Origin: Nonomuraea sp.
GTDB taxonomy: Bacteria > Actinomycetota > Actinomycetes > Streptosporangiales > Streptosporangiaceae
NCBI GenBank assembly: GCA_013362835.1
Contig: JABFVJ010000344.1
Location: forward strand, 1 to 19,762
DNA: 19,762 nt
Reading direction: 5' to 3'
The translations under genes and the position numbers were made by a program. A model generated the notes under the pieces. That model saw nothing but the letters and a program-made list of their open reading frames with translations, searched no databases and was not told the origin of the DNA. Below are positions 12,894 through 19,762 of the stretch, one piece after another (the first letter of the stretch is position 1; each line of letters starts with the position of its first letter).

Positions 12894-14930
12894 TCAGATG
12901 AGCACGTGGTCGTCCGGGCGGCCCACGAAGGAGAACTGCGCGTTGCGGGTCAGCTTGATGTGGTCGGCCTGCCAGGTGTGCATCGAGGCGTCGGCGCTGC
13001 GCCAGTAGACGAAGTTGAAGCGGTCCGCCGAGTAGATCTTGACGGCGTCCTCCTTCAACCGGCGTACGAGCTCGGTGTCCTCGCCCCGGGTGATGTCCGC
13101 GAAGCCGTACGAGCGGAACATGTCGCCCTTGCCGAGGAACGTGCCGCCCTGGACGAGGAACGAGTAGCGGTGCTCCAGGCCGGGCAGGCGGAGCATCGTG
13201 GTGTTGCTGCCCTCGAAGTAGGCGTAGTGCGCGCCCTTGCCGACCAGTTCGGCGTCGGAGTAGTCGAAGGCGCGTACGAGGTCCGACAGGTAGTGCTCGC
13301 CGTACAGGTTGTCGTCGTCCATCTTGGCGATCAGGTCGCCCTCGGCGGCGGCGATGCCCAGGTTCATGCAGGCGCCGAGCGTGAGCTCGGGGGCGGCGGG
13401 GAGGACGACGACGTCCGTGATGCCCGCCATGCGAGCCTTGTCGGCCACGACGACCGGGTCGATGTCGAGGCCGTGCAGGACCATGACGAGCTGCAGCGGC
13501 CGGTGGAGCTGCCGGGCCACCGAGGAGATCGCGTGCTCGATCTGCGAGGCGCGGTTGGTCGGCAGCACGACCGAGATCGAGCGCGACCGGGGCGCGGTGG
13601 CGTGGCCGAGGTTCTGCAGGATCTGGTCGACCCGGTGCGAGAACAGGTGCTTGTCGAAGACCTCGCGCATGGCGAGGTGTCCCATCCTGGCCCGCAGCTC
13701 GGGGCTGTTGATCAGGTGCAGCACCTGGTTGTACGACTCGATCGGCTCCCGCGCGATCGGGACCAGCTCCCCGAACGTCTCCTCGATCGCCCGCGACCAC
13801 CCGGACACGACCGGGGTCGCGCAGGCCGACAGCTCGAAGACGCGGCGCGCGCACATGGTCGGCGAGTCGAGCACCGAGTTGACGTTGAGGAAGACCTTGT
13901 ACATCCGGTACGCGGCCAGCATCTGGTCATAGGGCAGCTCGCCCACGATGTGCGGCCGGTACTTCTCCGGCCAGGCGTACTTCTCGTCCACCTCGCCGTT
14001 GCGGGCGAAGATGTGCAGGCCGAGCTCGCGTACGGGGTCGAGCACGGTCTCCATCTGCTCGCGGCGCTCGGGGTGCTTGTCGCGGAAGTACATGCCGGCG
14101 AACACGACGTCGTGCAGGCGGCCCTGCTTCTGCTGGATCGGGTTGTGCACGCGCGGCTGGGCGGCGAACTGCAGCACGTCGACGCGATCATGTCCTAGAA
14201 CTTCGCGATATTTCGGCACCATGTCGCCGTCGCAGGTGAACACGTAGTCGAACAGCTTGGCCGTGTCGATGAAGAAGTCGAAGTTCGGCGGGTCCTCCTT
14301 GTTCCAGAAGACCGTCGGGATGCCCTCGGAGCGGCACCAGGCGACCAGGTCGCGCAGCGGCTCCTTGGGGGCGTTCGTGCCGGTCATCTGGTAGCGCCAG
14401 CGGCCCTGGTTGCCGTGCCAGGCGGACTCGCAGAACAGCAGGTCGGGACGCTTCTCGGCGAAGATCTCCGGCCAGTCCTTGAGGCCGAACTCGATCTGGT
14501 CCCACTCGTACCTGAAGGCCATCCTGGAGAAGTCGTCGAGGATCACCGCGACCTTGAGGTCGGGCCGGTTGACCGGGCCGAGCGGCCACTTCGCCGCCGG
14601 CACCTCGACCAGCGGCGGCCGGTGGTTCGCGATCTCGGCCGCCTCGGCCACGGGCATCGGCGGCTTGGGCGCCTTGGCCTTCGAGCGCACCGCCTCGACG
14701 ATCTTCCCCGGGCTCTTCGAGCCCAGGGCCTCGCCCAGCTTGAACGTGCGCTTGGCCTGCGTGGCCTCCAGCTTCCAGCCCGCGTACGCGGCCTTGGCCT
14801 CGGCGATCTCCAGCCGTCGCCGCAGCTCCCTGACCTCGGCCTCGTACCGCTCGACGAGCTTGCGCTCCTCGGGCAGCCAGTTGACGGGACCCAGTCGCTG
14901 GAATGCGGAGGGCTCGGGGGTTTCGGCCAT
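12894..14930 (-). CDS. Two-domain glycosyltransferase: CgeB-like domain plus GT2 domain
   Basis: The 678-residue protein begins with a short coiled coil (about 20-65, with ELRRRLEIAEAKAAYAGWKL). Next is a CgeB/DUF3880-like GT-B part (about 125-440): LLFCESAWHGNQGRWRYQ, IPTVFWNKEDPPNFDFF, FDYVFTCDGDMVPKYRE, and the sugar-nucleotide side CARRVFELSACATPVVSGW. From about 447 to the end is a GT2 fold with SISVVLPTNRASQIEHAISSVARQ, the metal-binding acidic cluster DDDN at 538-541, and ITRGEDTELVRRL as the base motif region. The protein therefore appears able to transfer two sugars, or one domain may be regulatory. It probably builds a surface polymer with the wecB product next to it (54-bp gap, same strand). 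The ribosome binding site is weak. Soluble; no membrane helices seen. Confidence 0.82.
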   Translation of the reverse strand: MAETPEPSAFQRLGPVNWLPEERKLVERYEAEVRELRRRLEIAEAKAAYAGWKLEATQAKRTFKLGEALGSKSPGKIVEAVRSKAKAPKPPMPVAEAAEIANHRPPLVEVPAAKWPLGPVNRPDLKVAVILDDFSRMAFRYEWDQIEFGLKDWPEIFAEKRPDLLFCESAWHGNQGRWRYQMTGTNAPKEPLRDLVAWCRSEGIPTVFWNKEDPPNFDFFIDTAKLFDYVFTCDGDMVPKYREVLGHDRVDVLQFAAQPRVHNPIQQKQGRLHDVVFAGMYFRDKHPERREQMETVLDPVRELGLHIFARNGEVDEKYAWPEKYRPHIVGELPYDQMLAAYRMYKVFLNVNSVLDSPTMCARRVFELSACATPVVSGWSRAIEETFGELVPIAREPIESYNQVLHLINSPELRARMGHLAMREVFDKHLFSHRVDQILQNLGHATAPRSRSISVVLPTNRASQIEHAISSVARQLHRPLQLVMVLHGLDIDPVVVADKARMAGITDVVVLPAAPELTLGACMNLGIAAAEGDLIAKMDDDNLYGEHYLSDLVRAFDYSDAELVGKGAHYAYFEGSNTTMLRLPGLEHRYSFLVQGGTFLGKGDMFRSYGFADITRGEDTELVRRLKEDAVKIYSADRFNFVYWRSADASMHTWQADHIKLTRNAQFSFVGRPDDHVLI

Positions 14931-14984
14931 GGTGATACGCCTATCGCTCAGCGGAGGTATGTCATAGTACGGCGGATTCAGCCG

Positions 14985-16115
14985 CTATTCAGGGCGTTTG
15001 GCCTGGGAAGCAGGCGCCAGGTTGTCGCCCTTCAGCCAGGCGGCGATCACCGTCGCGATGCGCGGCCCGGCCTTGCCGTCCCAGAGCACCGGCAGCTCAC
15101 CGGCCGGCGTGGCCGCGCCGTCGGCGAGGGCCTTCTCCGCGGCGGCGGGCAGTAGGGCGGGCGTGACCAGGCGGTTCGTGCCGTGGGTGATCGTGATCGG
15201 CCGCTCGGTGTTCGGGCGCAGCGTCAGGCACGGGACGCCCAGCATGGTCGACTCCTCCTGCACGCCGCCCGAGTCGGTGACGACCAGCGCGGCCCCGCGG
15301 ACGAGTGAGAGGAAGTCCACATAACCCAGCGGATCGATGACCTTGATCGTCTCGCCGTCGACCAGACCGGCCTCGGCCAGCCGCGCCTTGCCGCGCGGGT
15401 GCACGGGGATCACGACCGGCGTCCGCCGCGACACCTCCAGCACGGCGTCGACCAGCTCCTTGGCCGCCTCGGCCGTGTCCACGTTGGCCGGGCGGTGCAG
15501 GGTCGCGACGGCGTACCGGGACGGGAGGCCCAGCCGCGCGACCACCGGAGCCGGGTCCAGCGACGGCAGCGCCGCGAACAGGCTGTCGATCATCGGGTTG
15601 CCCACCAGGTGCACCTTCGACGGCGGCACGCCCTCCGAGGCGAGGTAGGCCAGGGCCTCGGGCGAGGTGACGAACAGCAGGTCGGCAAGGGCGTCGGTGA
15701 CGACCCGGTTGACCTCCTCGGGCATGCCGCGATCGAACGAGCGCAGCCCGGCCTCGACGTGGGCCGTCCTGATGCCCAGCTTGGCGGCCACCAGGATCGC
15801 GGCGAGGGTCGAGTTCACGTCGCCGTAGACCACCACGAGGTCGGGGTCCTGGTCGAGGAAGACGTCCTCCAGGCCCACGAGCAGGGCCGCGGTCTGCTTG
15901 GCGTGCGTGCCCGACCCGACGGCCAGGTTCGCGACCGGCTCGGGCAGCCCGAGGTCGGCGAAGAAGACGTCCGACATGAGCGCGTCGTAGTGCTGGCCGG
16001 TGTGGATGATGCCCTGCCGCACGCCGAGTTCACCGAGTGCTCGCACCACCGGGGCCGCTTTCACGAAATTGGGACGAGCACCCAATACGTGCAGGACCAG
16101 GGGGTTCTCCCTCAT
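14985..16115 (-). CDS. wecB: UDP-N-acetylglucosamine 2-epimerase, non-hydrolysing
   Basis: The 376-residue protein converts UDP-GlcNAc to UDP-ManNAc in the cytoplasm. Family motifs are clear: GARPNFVKAAPV at 12-23, GDVNST at 98-103 (Asp99), HVEAGLRS at 119-126 (Glu121), PEEVNRVVTD at 132-141 (Glu134), HRPANVD at 207-213, where many homologues read HRxEN, and TDSGGVQEE at 280-288 binding the UDP-sugar. Length is normal for the family (about 370-390). The ATG at 16115 follows AAGGCGAGG. It starts divergently from the glycosyltransferase at 16172 with a 56-bp shared control region, and probably continues into the glycosyltransferase at 14930. Together with the dehydrogenase at 17961 it would provide UDP-ManNAcA. 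Confidence 0.94.
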   Translation of the reverse strand: MRENPLVLHVLGARPNFVKAAPVVRALGELGVRQGIIHTGQHYDALMSDVFFADLGLPEPVANLAVGSGTHAKQTAALLVGLEDVFLDQDPDLVVVYGDVNSTLAAILVAAKLGIRTAHVEAGLRSFDRGMPEEVNRVVTDALADLLFVTSPEALAYLASEGVPPSKVHLVGNPMIDSLFAALPSLDPAPVVARLGLPSRYAVATLHRPANVDTAEAAKELVDAVLEVSRRTPVVIPVHPRGKARLAEAGLVDGETIKVIDPLGYVDFLSLVRGAALVVTDSGGVQEESTMLGVPCLTLRPNTERPITITHGTNRLVTPALLPAAAEKALADGAATPAGELPVLWDGKAGPRIATVIAAWLKGDNLAPASQAKRPE

Positions 16116-16154
16116 TGACCTCGCCTTTCATAGCGGAAGGGAAAAAACGCTGCC

Positions 16155-16160
16155 TATGGT
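16155..16160 (+). promoter_or_regulatory. Possible -10 (TATGGT) for a nearly leaderless glycosyltransferase mRNA
   Basis: TATGGT ends 11 bp before the GTG start at 16172, and no Shine-Dalgarno sequence lies between. With a normal -10 to start distance, transcription would begin about 4-6 bases before GTG. Actinobacteria often use such leaderless mRNAs. No -35 is evident. Confidence 0.4.
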
Positions 16161-16171
16161 ACGGTCACCGC

Positions 16172-17842
16172 GTGGCATCCGACGCCAGTCGTCAAGACTC
16201 CTCCAAGGTTTCCGCGAAGTCCGCCCGTGCCGGCGTCGGGGGACTTCTCAAAGGCTTCGTCCAGCATCCCGTCATCGTTTCCCGCGTCGTCGTGACGAAG
16301 GTCAAGTCCGACCCCGTCCGCGTGGCGCAGGCCGCCGCCGACGCGCTCCCGCCGAAGCTGCGCCCGTTCGTCGGCAGCGTGGCCTGGCCCGCCGCCCGCG
16401 GCGCCCGGCGCATGGTGCGCAAGATCGGCATGCGCATGATCAAGGCGCCGTGGAACGAGGCAAAGGAGCACTGGGAGGCCGGCCGGGTCTCGCAGGCCGC
16501 CGAAGCGCTCGACGCGCATGCCAAATACCCCTTCGTCAAGCGCAGGGCCGCCTACTACCGGGGCGAGCTCGCCGCCATCAGCCCCGGCCCGATCCCGCCC
16601 GCGCCGAAGGTGGCGATCCCCTCGCGCGTCGAGGGCCGCGTGCTGCACCTGGTCACGAACGCGCTGCCGTACACGCAGGCCGGCTACACCGTGCGCACCC
16701 ACCGGATCGTCACCTCGCAGAAGGCGGCCGGGCTCGACCCGCACGTCGTGACGAGCTGGGGCTGGCCGATGTTGCAGGGCCACGCCGACGCGCCGGCCCG
16801 CGAGGAGATCGACGGCATCCCCTACTACCGCCTGCTGCCCGACGGGCACGGCGAGGTGCCGTTCGAGATGCGCGGCCGCATGGTCAAGGGCGCCGAGGGC
16901 GTCACCAAGCTGGTCGAGCAGCTGCGCCCGCAGATCCTGCACGCCGCGACCGACCACCGCAACGGCTCGGTCGCCCACGCCGTACGCGACAGGACCGGCA
17001 CCCCGTTCGTCTACGAGGTACGCGGCTTCCTGGAGGAGACCTGGGCCTCGCGCGACCCCATCCGCGTCGGCAGCCAGCGTCACGTGCTCCAGCGCGAGCG
17101 TGAGGCGTTCCTCATGCGCGAGGCCGACGCCGTGGTCACGCTGGCAGAGACGATGGCCACGGAGATCGTCGAGCGGGGCGTGCCCAGGGAGAAGATCCAC
17201 CTGGCGCCCAACGCCGTCGACGACACCCTGCTGTCGGCCCACTACGACGGCGCCTCGTTCCGGGCGGAGTACGACATCGCCCCCGGCGAGATCGTGGTCG
17301 GGTCGGTGTCCAGCATCGTGGCCTACGAGGGCTTCGCGACCCTGCTGCGCGCCGCCGCGCTGCTGCGCGACGACGGCACCCCGGTGCGGGTGCTCATCGT
17401 GGGCGACGGCGCCGAGCGGGAGAACCTGCTCGACCTGGTCCAGGAGCTGGGCCTGCGCGACGCCGTCCTGCCCGGACGGGTCGGCCCCGACGAGGCGCTG
17501 CAGGCCCAGGACGCGATCGACATCTTCGCCTGCCCCAGGGAAGACCTCCGGGTCTGCCGGCTCGTCACGCCGCTCAAGCCCGTCGAGGCGATGGCGCTCG
17601 GCAAGCCGGTGGTCCTCAGCGACCTGCCCGCGCTGTCCGAGCTCGTCGGCTCCGACGGCGCCGGCCTGCTGGTGCCGCCGGGCGACCCGGCCGCGCTGGC
17701 GAAGGCCCTCGCCGGTCTCCGCGAGGACCCGGCCAGGCGGGCGGAGATGGGCGAGGCAGGACGCGCGGAAGTCGCGGCGAAGCGTACGTGGAGCCGCGTG
17801 GCCGAGACTTATCAAGCCCTATACCGATCTCTTGCCGAATGA
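16172..17842 (+). CDS. GT4-family glycosyltransferase
   Basis: From GTG 16172 the product has 556 residues. The first 150 or so residues are an unassigned basic, helical N-terminal part (VQHPVIVSRVVVTKVKSDPVR). The GT-B core follows: RTHRIVTSQKAAGLDPHVVTS, then HAATDHRNGS and VYEVRGFLEETW near 285, ADAVVTLAETMATEIVERGVP, and the C-terminal Rossmann half from about 375 (GSVSSIVAYEGFATLLRAAA, VLIVGDGAERE). The donor-site signature TPLKPVEAMALGKPVV has Glu472 and Glu490, an EX-type motif, though the usual first aromatic-Gly segment is CRLVT here. It retains a nucleotide-sugar donor, identity unknown. The upstream-extended frame beginning at 16037 lies inside wecB on the other strand, so I chose 16172. 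It is followed by the UDP-sugar dehydrogenase, 118 bp away. Confidence 0.86.
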   Translation: MASDASRQDSSKVSAKSARAGVGGLLKGFVQHPVIVSRVVVTKVKSDPVRVAQAAADALPPKLRPFVGSVAWPAARGARRMVRKIGMRMIKAPWNEAKEHWEAGRVSQAAEALDAHAKYPFVKRRAAYYRGELAAISPGPIPPAPKVAIPSRVEGRVLHLVTNALPYTQAGYTVRTHRIVTSQKAAGLDPHVVTSWGWPMLQGHADAPAREEIDGIPYYRLLPDGHGEVPFEMRGRMVKGAEGVTKLVEQLRPQILHAATDHRNGSVAHAVRDRTGTPFVYEVRGFLEETWASRDPIRVGSQRHVLQREREAFLMREADAVVTLAETMATEIVERGVPREKIHLAPNAVDDTLLSAHYDGASFRAEYDIAPGEIVVGSVSSIVAYEGFATLLRAAALLRDDGTPVRVLIVGDGAERENLLDLVQELGLRDAVLPGRVGPDEALQAQDAIDIFACPREDLRVCRLVTPLKPVEAMALGKPVVLSDLPALSELVGSDGAGLLVPPGDPAALAKALAGLREDPARRAEMGEAGRAEVAAKRTWSRVAETYQALYRSLAE

Positions 17843-17925
17843 TGACCTACGAGTTGCCTGTCTGTTGTGACGGGTTCGGTCGCATTAGGCGTGAGCTAGG
17901 TGGACTTGAGATAACCTTTGCGACC

Positions 17926-17964
17926 ATGAAGTGTTGTTTCCGGCTCTCGAAGGCACTGCTGTGA
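17926..17964 (+). CDS. Possible 12-codon leader peptide coupled to the dehydrogenase start
   Basis: ATG 17926 opens MKCCFRLSKALL and stops with TGA at 17962-17964, which overlaps the GTG start codon of the dehydrogenase as GTGA. A weak -10-like GATAAC (17910-17915) is 10 bp before the ATG, and there is no Shine-Dalgarno sequence, so it could be a leaderless reading frame. The adjacent Cys codons are unusual here. It may be chance. Confidence 0.3.
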   Translation: MKCCFRLSKALL

Positions 17965-19223
17965 CAGAAATCGACTTGGCTGTCATCGGCCTGGGTTACG
18001 TCGGCATGCCGCTCGCGAAGGAAGCGGTGGCCGCCGGGCTGCGGGTCGTCGGCGTGGACGTCGACCCCCGGAAGGTCGACGCGCTCAACGCCGGGCAGTC
18101 CTACATCGATGACCTGACCGACGCCGACCTCGACCACATGCTGGCGAACGGGTTCAGCGCCACCCTGGACGAGTCCGTGCTGGCCAGAAGCAACACGATC
18201 GTCATCTGCGTGCCCACCCCGCTGGACGAGGACCACCGGCCCGACCTGTCCGCCGTCGAGGGCGCGACCCAGACGGTCGCCCGCAACCTCAGCAAGGGCA
18301 CGCTCGTCGTCCTGGAGTCGACCACCTGGCCCGGCACCACCGACGAGGTGGCCCGCCCGCTGCTGGAGAAGTCGGGCCTGTCCGCCGGCGTGGACTTCCA
18401 CCTGGCCTTCTCGCCCGAGCGCATCGACCCGGGCAACCCGAAGTTCGGGCTCAAGAACACCCCGAAGGTCGTGGGCGGCTACACGCCGACCTGCCGGGAC
18501 CGGGCGGCCGGGTTCTACAAGCAGTTCATCGAGCAGGTCGTGCCGGTCAGCGGCACCCGCGAGGCCGAGATGGCCAAGCTGCTGGAGAACACCTACCGGC
18601 ACGTCAACATCGCCCTCGTCAACGAGATGGCGATCTTCTGCGACGAACTCGGCATCAACCTGTGGGAATCGATCGAGGCCGCGGCGACCAAGCCGTTCGG
18701 CTTCCAGAAGTTCCTGCCGGGACCGGGCGTCGGCGGGCACTGCATCCCCGTGGACCCCTCGTACCTGTCCTACACCGTGCGCAAGCTCGGATACCCGTTC
18801 AGGTTCGTGGAGCTGGCCCAGGAGATCAACGAGCGGATGCCGTCCTACGTGGTGGCCCGCGTCCAGAGACTGCTGAACAGACATAAGAAGCCCGTGAACG
18901 GCTCCCGAGTGGTTATGCTCGGCGTCACGTACAAACCGGATATCGCCGACGAGCGTGAGACACCGGCTCTGCCTGTGGCGCGTGCGCTGCTGGAGCTGGG
19001 CGCCGAGCTCTCGTTCGCCGACCCGTACGTCAAGGAGTGGTCAGTCGACGGCACCCCGGTGCCGCGTGAAGAGGATCTGGCCACGGCCGTGGTCGACGCC
19101 GACGTGACGCTGCTGCTGCAGCAGCACGCCGCGTTCGACCTGGCCATGGTCGAGGCGAAGGCCAGGCTCGTGCTCGACACCCGCGGTGTGCTCACCGAGG
19201 GTGAACGCGTCGAGCGGCTGTAG
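17961..19223 (+). CDS. UDP-sugar 6-dehydrogenase, WecC/WbpA type (UDP-ManNAc dehydrogenase likely)
   Basis: A 420-residue NAD-dependent four-electron dehydrogenase. From GTG 17961: GLGYVG at 10-15 (Rossmann), STTWPGTTDEV, FSPERIDPGN, the KLLENTYRHVNIALVNE helix region, the catalytic cysteine Cys261 in GVGGHCIPVD, and the C-terminal GVTYKPDIADERETPAL. FSPERIDPGN and the presence of wecB favour UDP-N-acetylmannosamine dehydrogenase producing UDP-ManNAcA, but UDP-GlcNAc dehydrogenase (WbpA) is also possible and substrate cannot be read from sequence alone. GTG is preferred to the upstream in-frame frame from 17931 because that lacks a ribosome binding site; AAGG lies about 7 bases before 17961. 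It probably forms an operon with the next glycosyltransferase, whose start follows by 19 bp. Confidence 0.9.
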   Translation: MTEIDLAVIGLGYVGMPLAKEAVAAGLRVVGVDVDPRKVDALNAGQSYIDDLTDADLDHMLANGFSATLDESVLARSNTIVICVPTPLDEDHRPDLSAVEGATQTVARNLSKGTLVVLESTTWPGTTDEVARPLLEKSGLSAGVDFHLAFSPERIDPGNPKFGLKNTPKVVGGYTPTCRDRAAGFYKQFIEQVVPVSGTREAEMAKLLENTYRHVNIALVNEMAIFCDELGINLWESIEAAATKPFGFQKFLPGPGVGGHCIPVDPSYLSYTVRKLGYPFRFVELAQEINERMPSYVVARVQRLLNRHKKPVNGSRVVMLGVTYKPDIADERETPALPVARALLELGAELSFADPYVKEWSVDGTPVPREEDLATAVVDADVTLLLQQHAAFDLAMVEAKARLVLDTRGVLTEGERVERL

Positions 19224-19242
19224 CGACGGAGGGCTGCGCGCA

Positions 19243-19762
19243 GTGCACGTGCTCGTCATGACGGTGGTGCATAACCCCGAGGACGCGAGAATTCTGCATA
19301 GGCAGATCCGTGCCCTCGTGGATGCCGGTCATGAGGTCACGTATGCCGCCTCCTTCACGGCTCACGGGGTCGTACCGCGTCCTTGGGTCACCGGCGTCGA
19401 TCTTCCCAGGGCCGCCCAGCGTAAACGCCTGTCGGCGGTCTGGGCTGCCCGGCGGCTGTTCAAGCGCATGCGGAACAAGGTCGACCTGGTCCTGATCCAC
19501 GATCCGGAGCTGCTGTTCGCGGTCTGGGGCGTGCGCAACAGGCCGCCGGTCGTGTGGGACGTCCACGAGGACACCCCGGCGACGCTCTCGCTCAAGCCGT
19601 GGCTGCCGTCGTTCATGCGCCCGCCCGTACGGTTCTTCGCCCGCATGCTGGAGGGCACGGCCGAGCGCCACATGAACCTGCTGCTGGCCGAGACGGCCTA
19701 CGCGGGCCGGTTCAAGCACGCCCACCTGATCGTGCCGAACGAGACCTGGGTGCCGGACTCGG
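19243..19762 (+). CDS. Glycosyltransferase (GT4-like), N-terminal part, cut by the window end
   Basis: GTG 19243 with GGAGGG nine bases upstream opens a frame that stays open to the end of the window, giving 173 residues. It begins MHVLVMTVVHNPEDARILHR and continues with RALVDAGHEVTYAASF, DLVLIHDPELLFAVWG, VVWDVHEDTP and LLLAETAYAGRF. The start strand-loop, the HDPEL segment, and the VVWDVHED segment fit the acceptor half of GT-B glycosyltransferases of the GT4 kind. No donor half is visible, so the sugar cannot be guessed. It follows the dehydrogenase closely (19 bp) and likely shares its transcript. Confidence 0.75.
   Translation, partial: MHVLVMTVVHNPEDARILHRQIRALVDAGHEVTYAASFTAHGVVPRPWVTGVDLPRAAQRKRLSAVWAARRLFKRMRNKVDLVLIHDPELLFAVWGVRNRPPVVWDVHEDTPATLSLKPWLPSFMRPPVRFFARMLEGTAERHMNLLLAETAYAGRFKHAHLIVPNETWVPDS

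Noticed and set aside
12234..14198. Long plus-strand frame over the lipoprotein and glycosyltransferase genes
   Set aside because: It crosses two confidently identified genes on opposite strands and has shadow composition.

Overview
The window is very GC-rich, with coding frames ending almost every codon in G or C, frequent AGG arginine codons and recurrent GTACG strings. Conservon signalling operons, NIT-type sensor proteins and a TAT-type signal on one enzyme point to a filamentous actinobacterium, most likely of the Streptosporangiales (Nonomuraea/Streptosporangium-like). The taxon is inferred from style, not from a marker gene.

Left part (1-1926): the 3' end of a xylulokinase gene, a 450-bp gap that may hold a decayed reverse-strand coding fragment, and a DUF998-like six-helix membrane protein.

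Signalling part (1939-8092): two conservons face each other tail to tail. The left one has only a CvnA-like NIT/HAMP/HATPase sensor and a CvnC-like DUF742 protein. The right one, on the minus strand, is a full cvnA-B-C-D set: sensor, roadblock/LC7, DUF742 and Ras-like GTPase. Four bases separate their stop codons. Both cvnA genes are preceded by the same 26-bp promoter/leader element (21 of 26 identical). The left leader forms a hairpin over the ribosome binding site. The right leader carries overlapping dyads.

Membrane part (8137-12891): on the minus strand, a TAT-signal, FAD-dependent, spermidine-dehydrogenase-like protein is translationally coupled to a PrsW-family intramembrane protease. 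Divergent from it lies a 66-residue NfeD-like OB-fold protein followed by a flotillin/SPFH protein, then a lipoprotein gene.

Cell-surface polysaccharide part (12894-19762): on the minus strand, wecB (UDP-GlcNAc 2-epimerase) and a fused two-domain glycosyltransferase. On the plus strand, a GT4 glycosyltransferase, a UDP-sugar dehydrogenase of the WecC/WbpA type and a second GT4-like gene cut by the window end. The epimerase plus dehydrogenase would supply UDP-ManNAc and UDP-ManNAcA (UDP-GlcNAc to UDP-ManNAc to UDP-ManNAcA), and the three glycosyltransferases could build a surface polymer such as a teichuronic-acid-like chain. No tRNA, rRNA, insertion sequence, CRISPR array or origin was seen.
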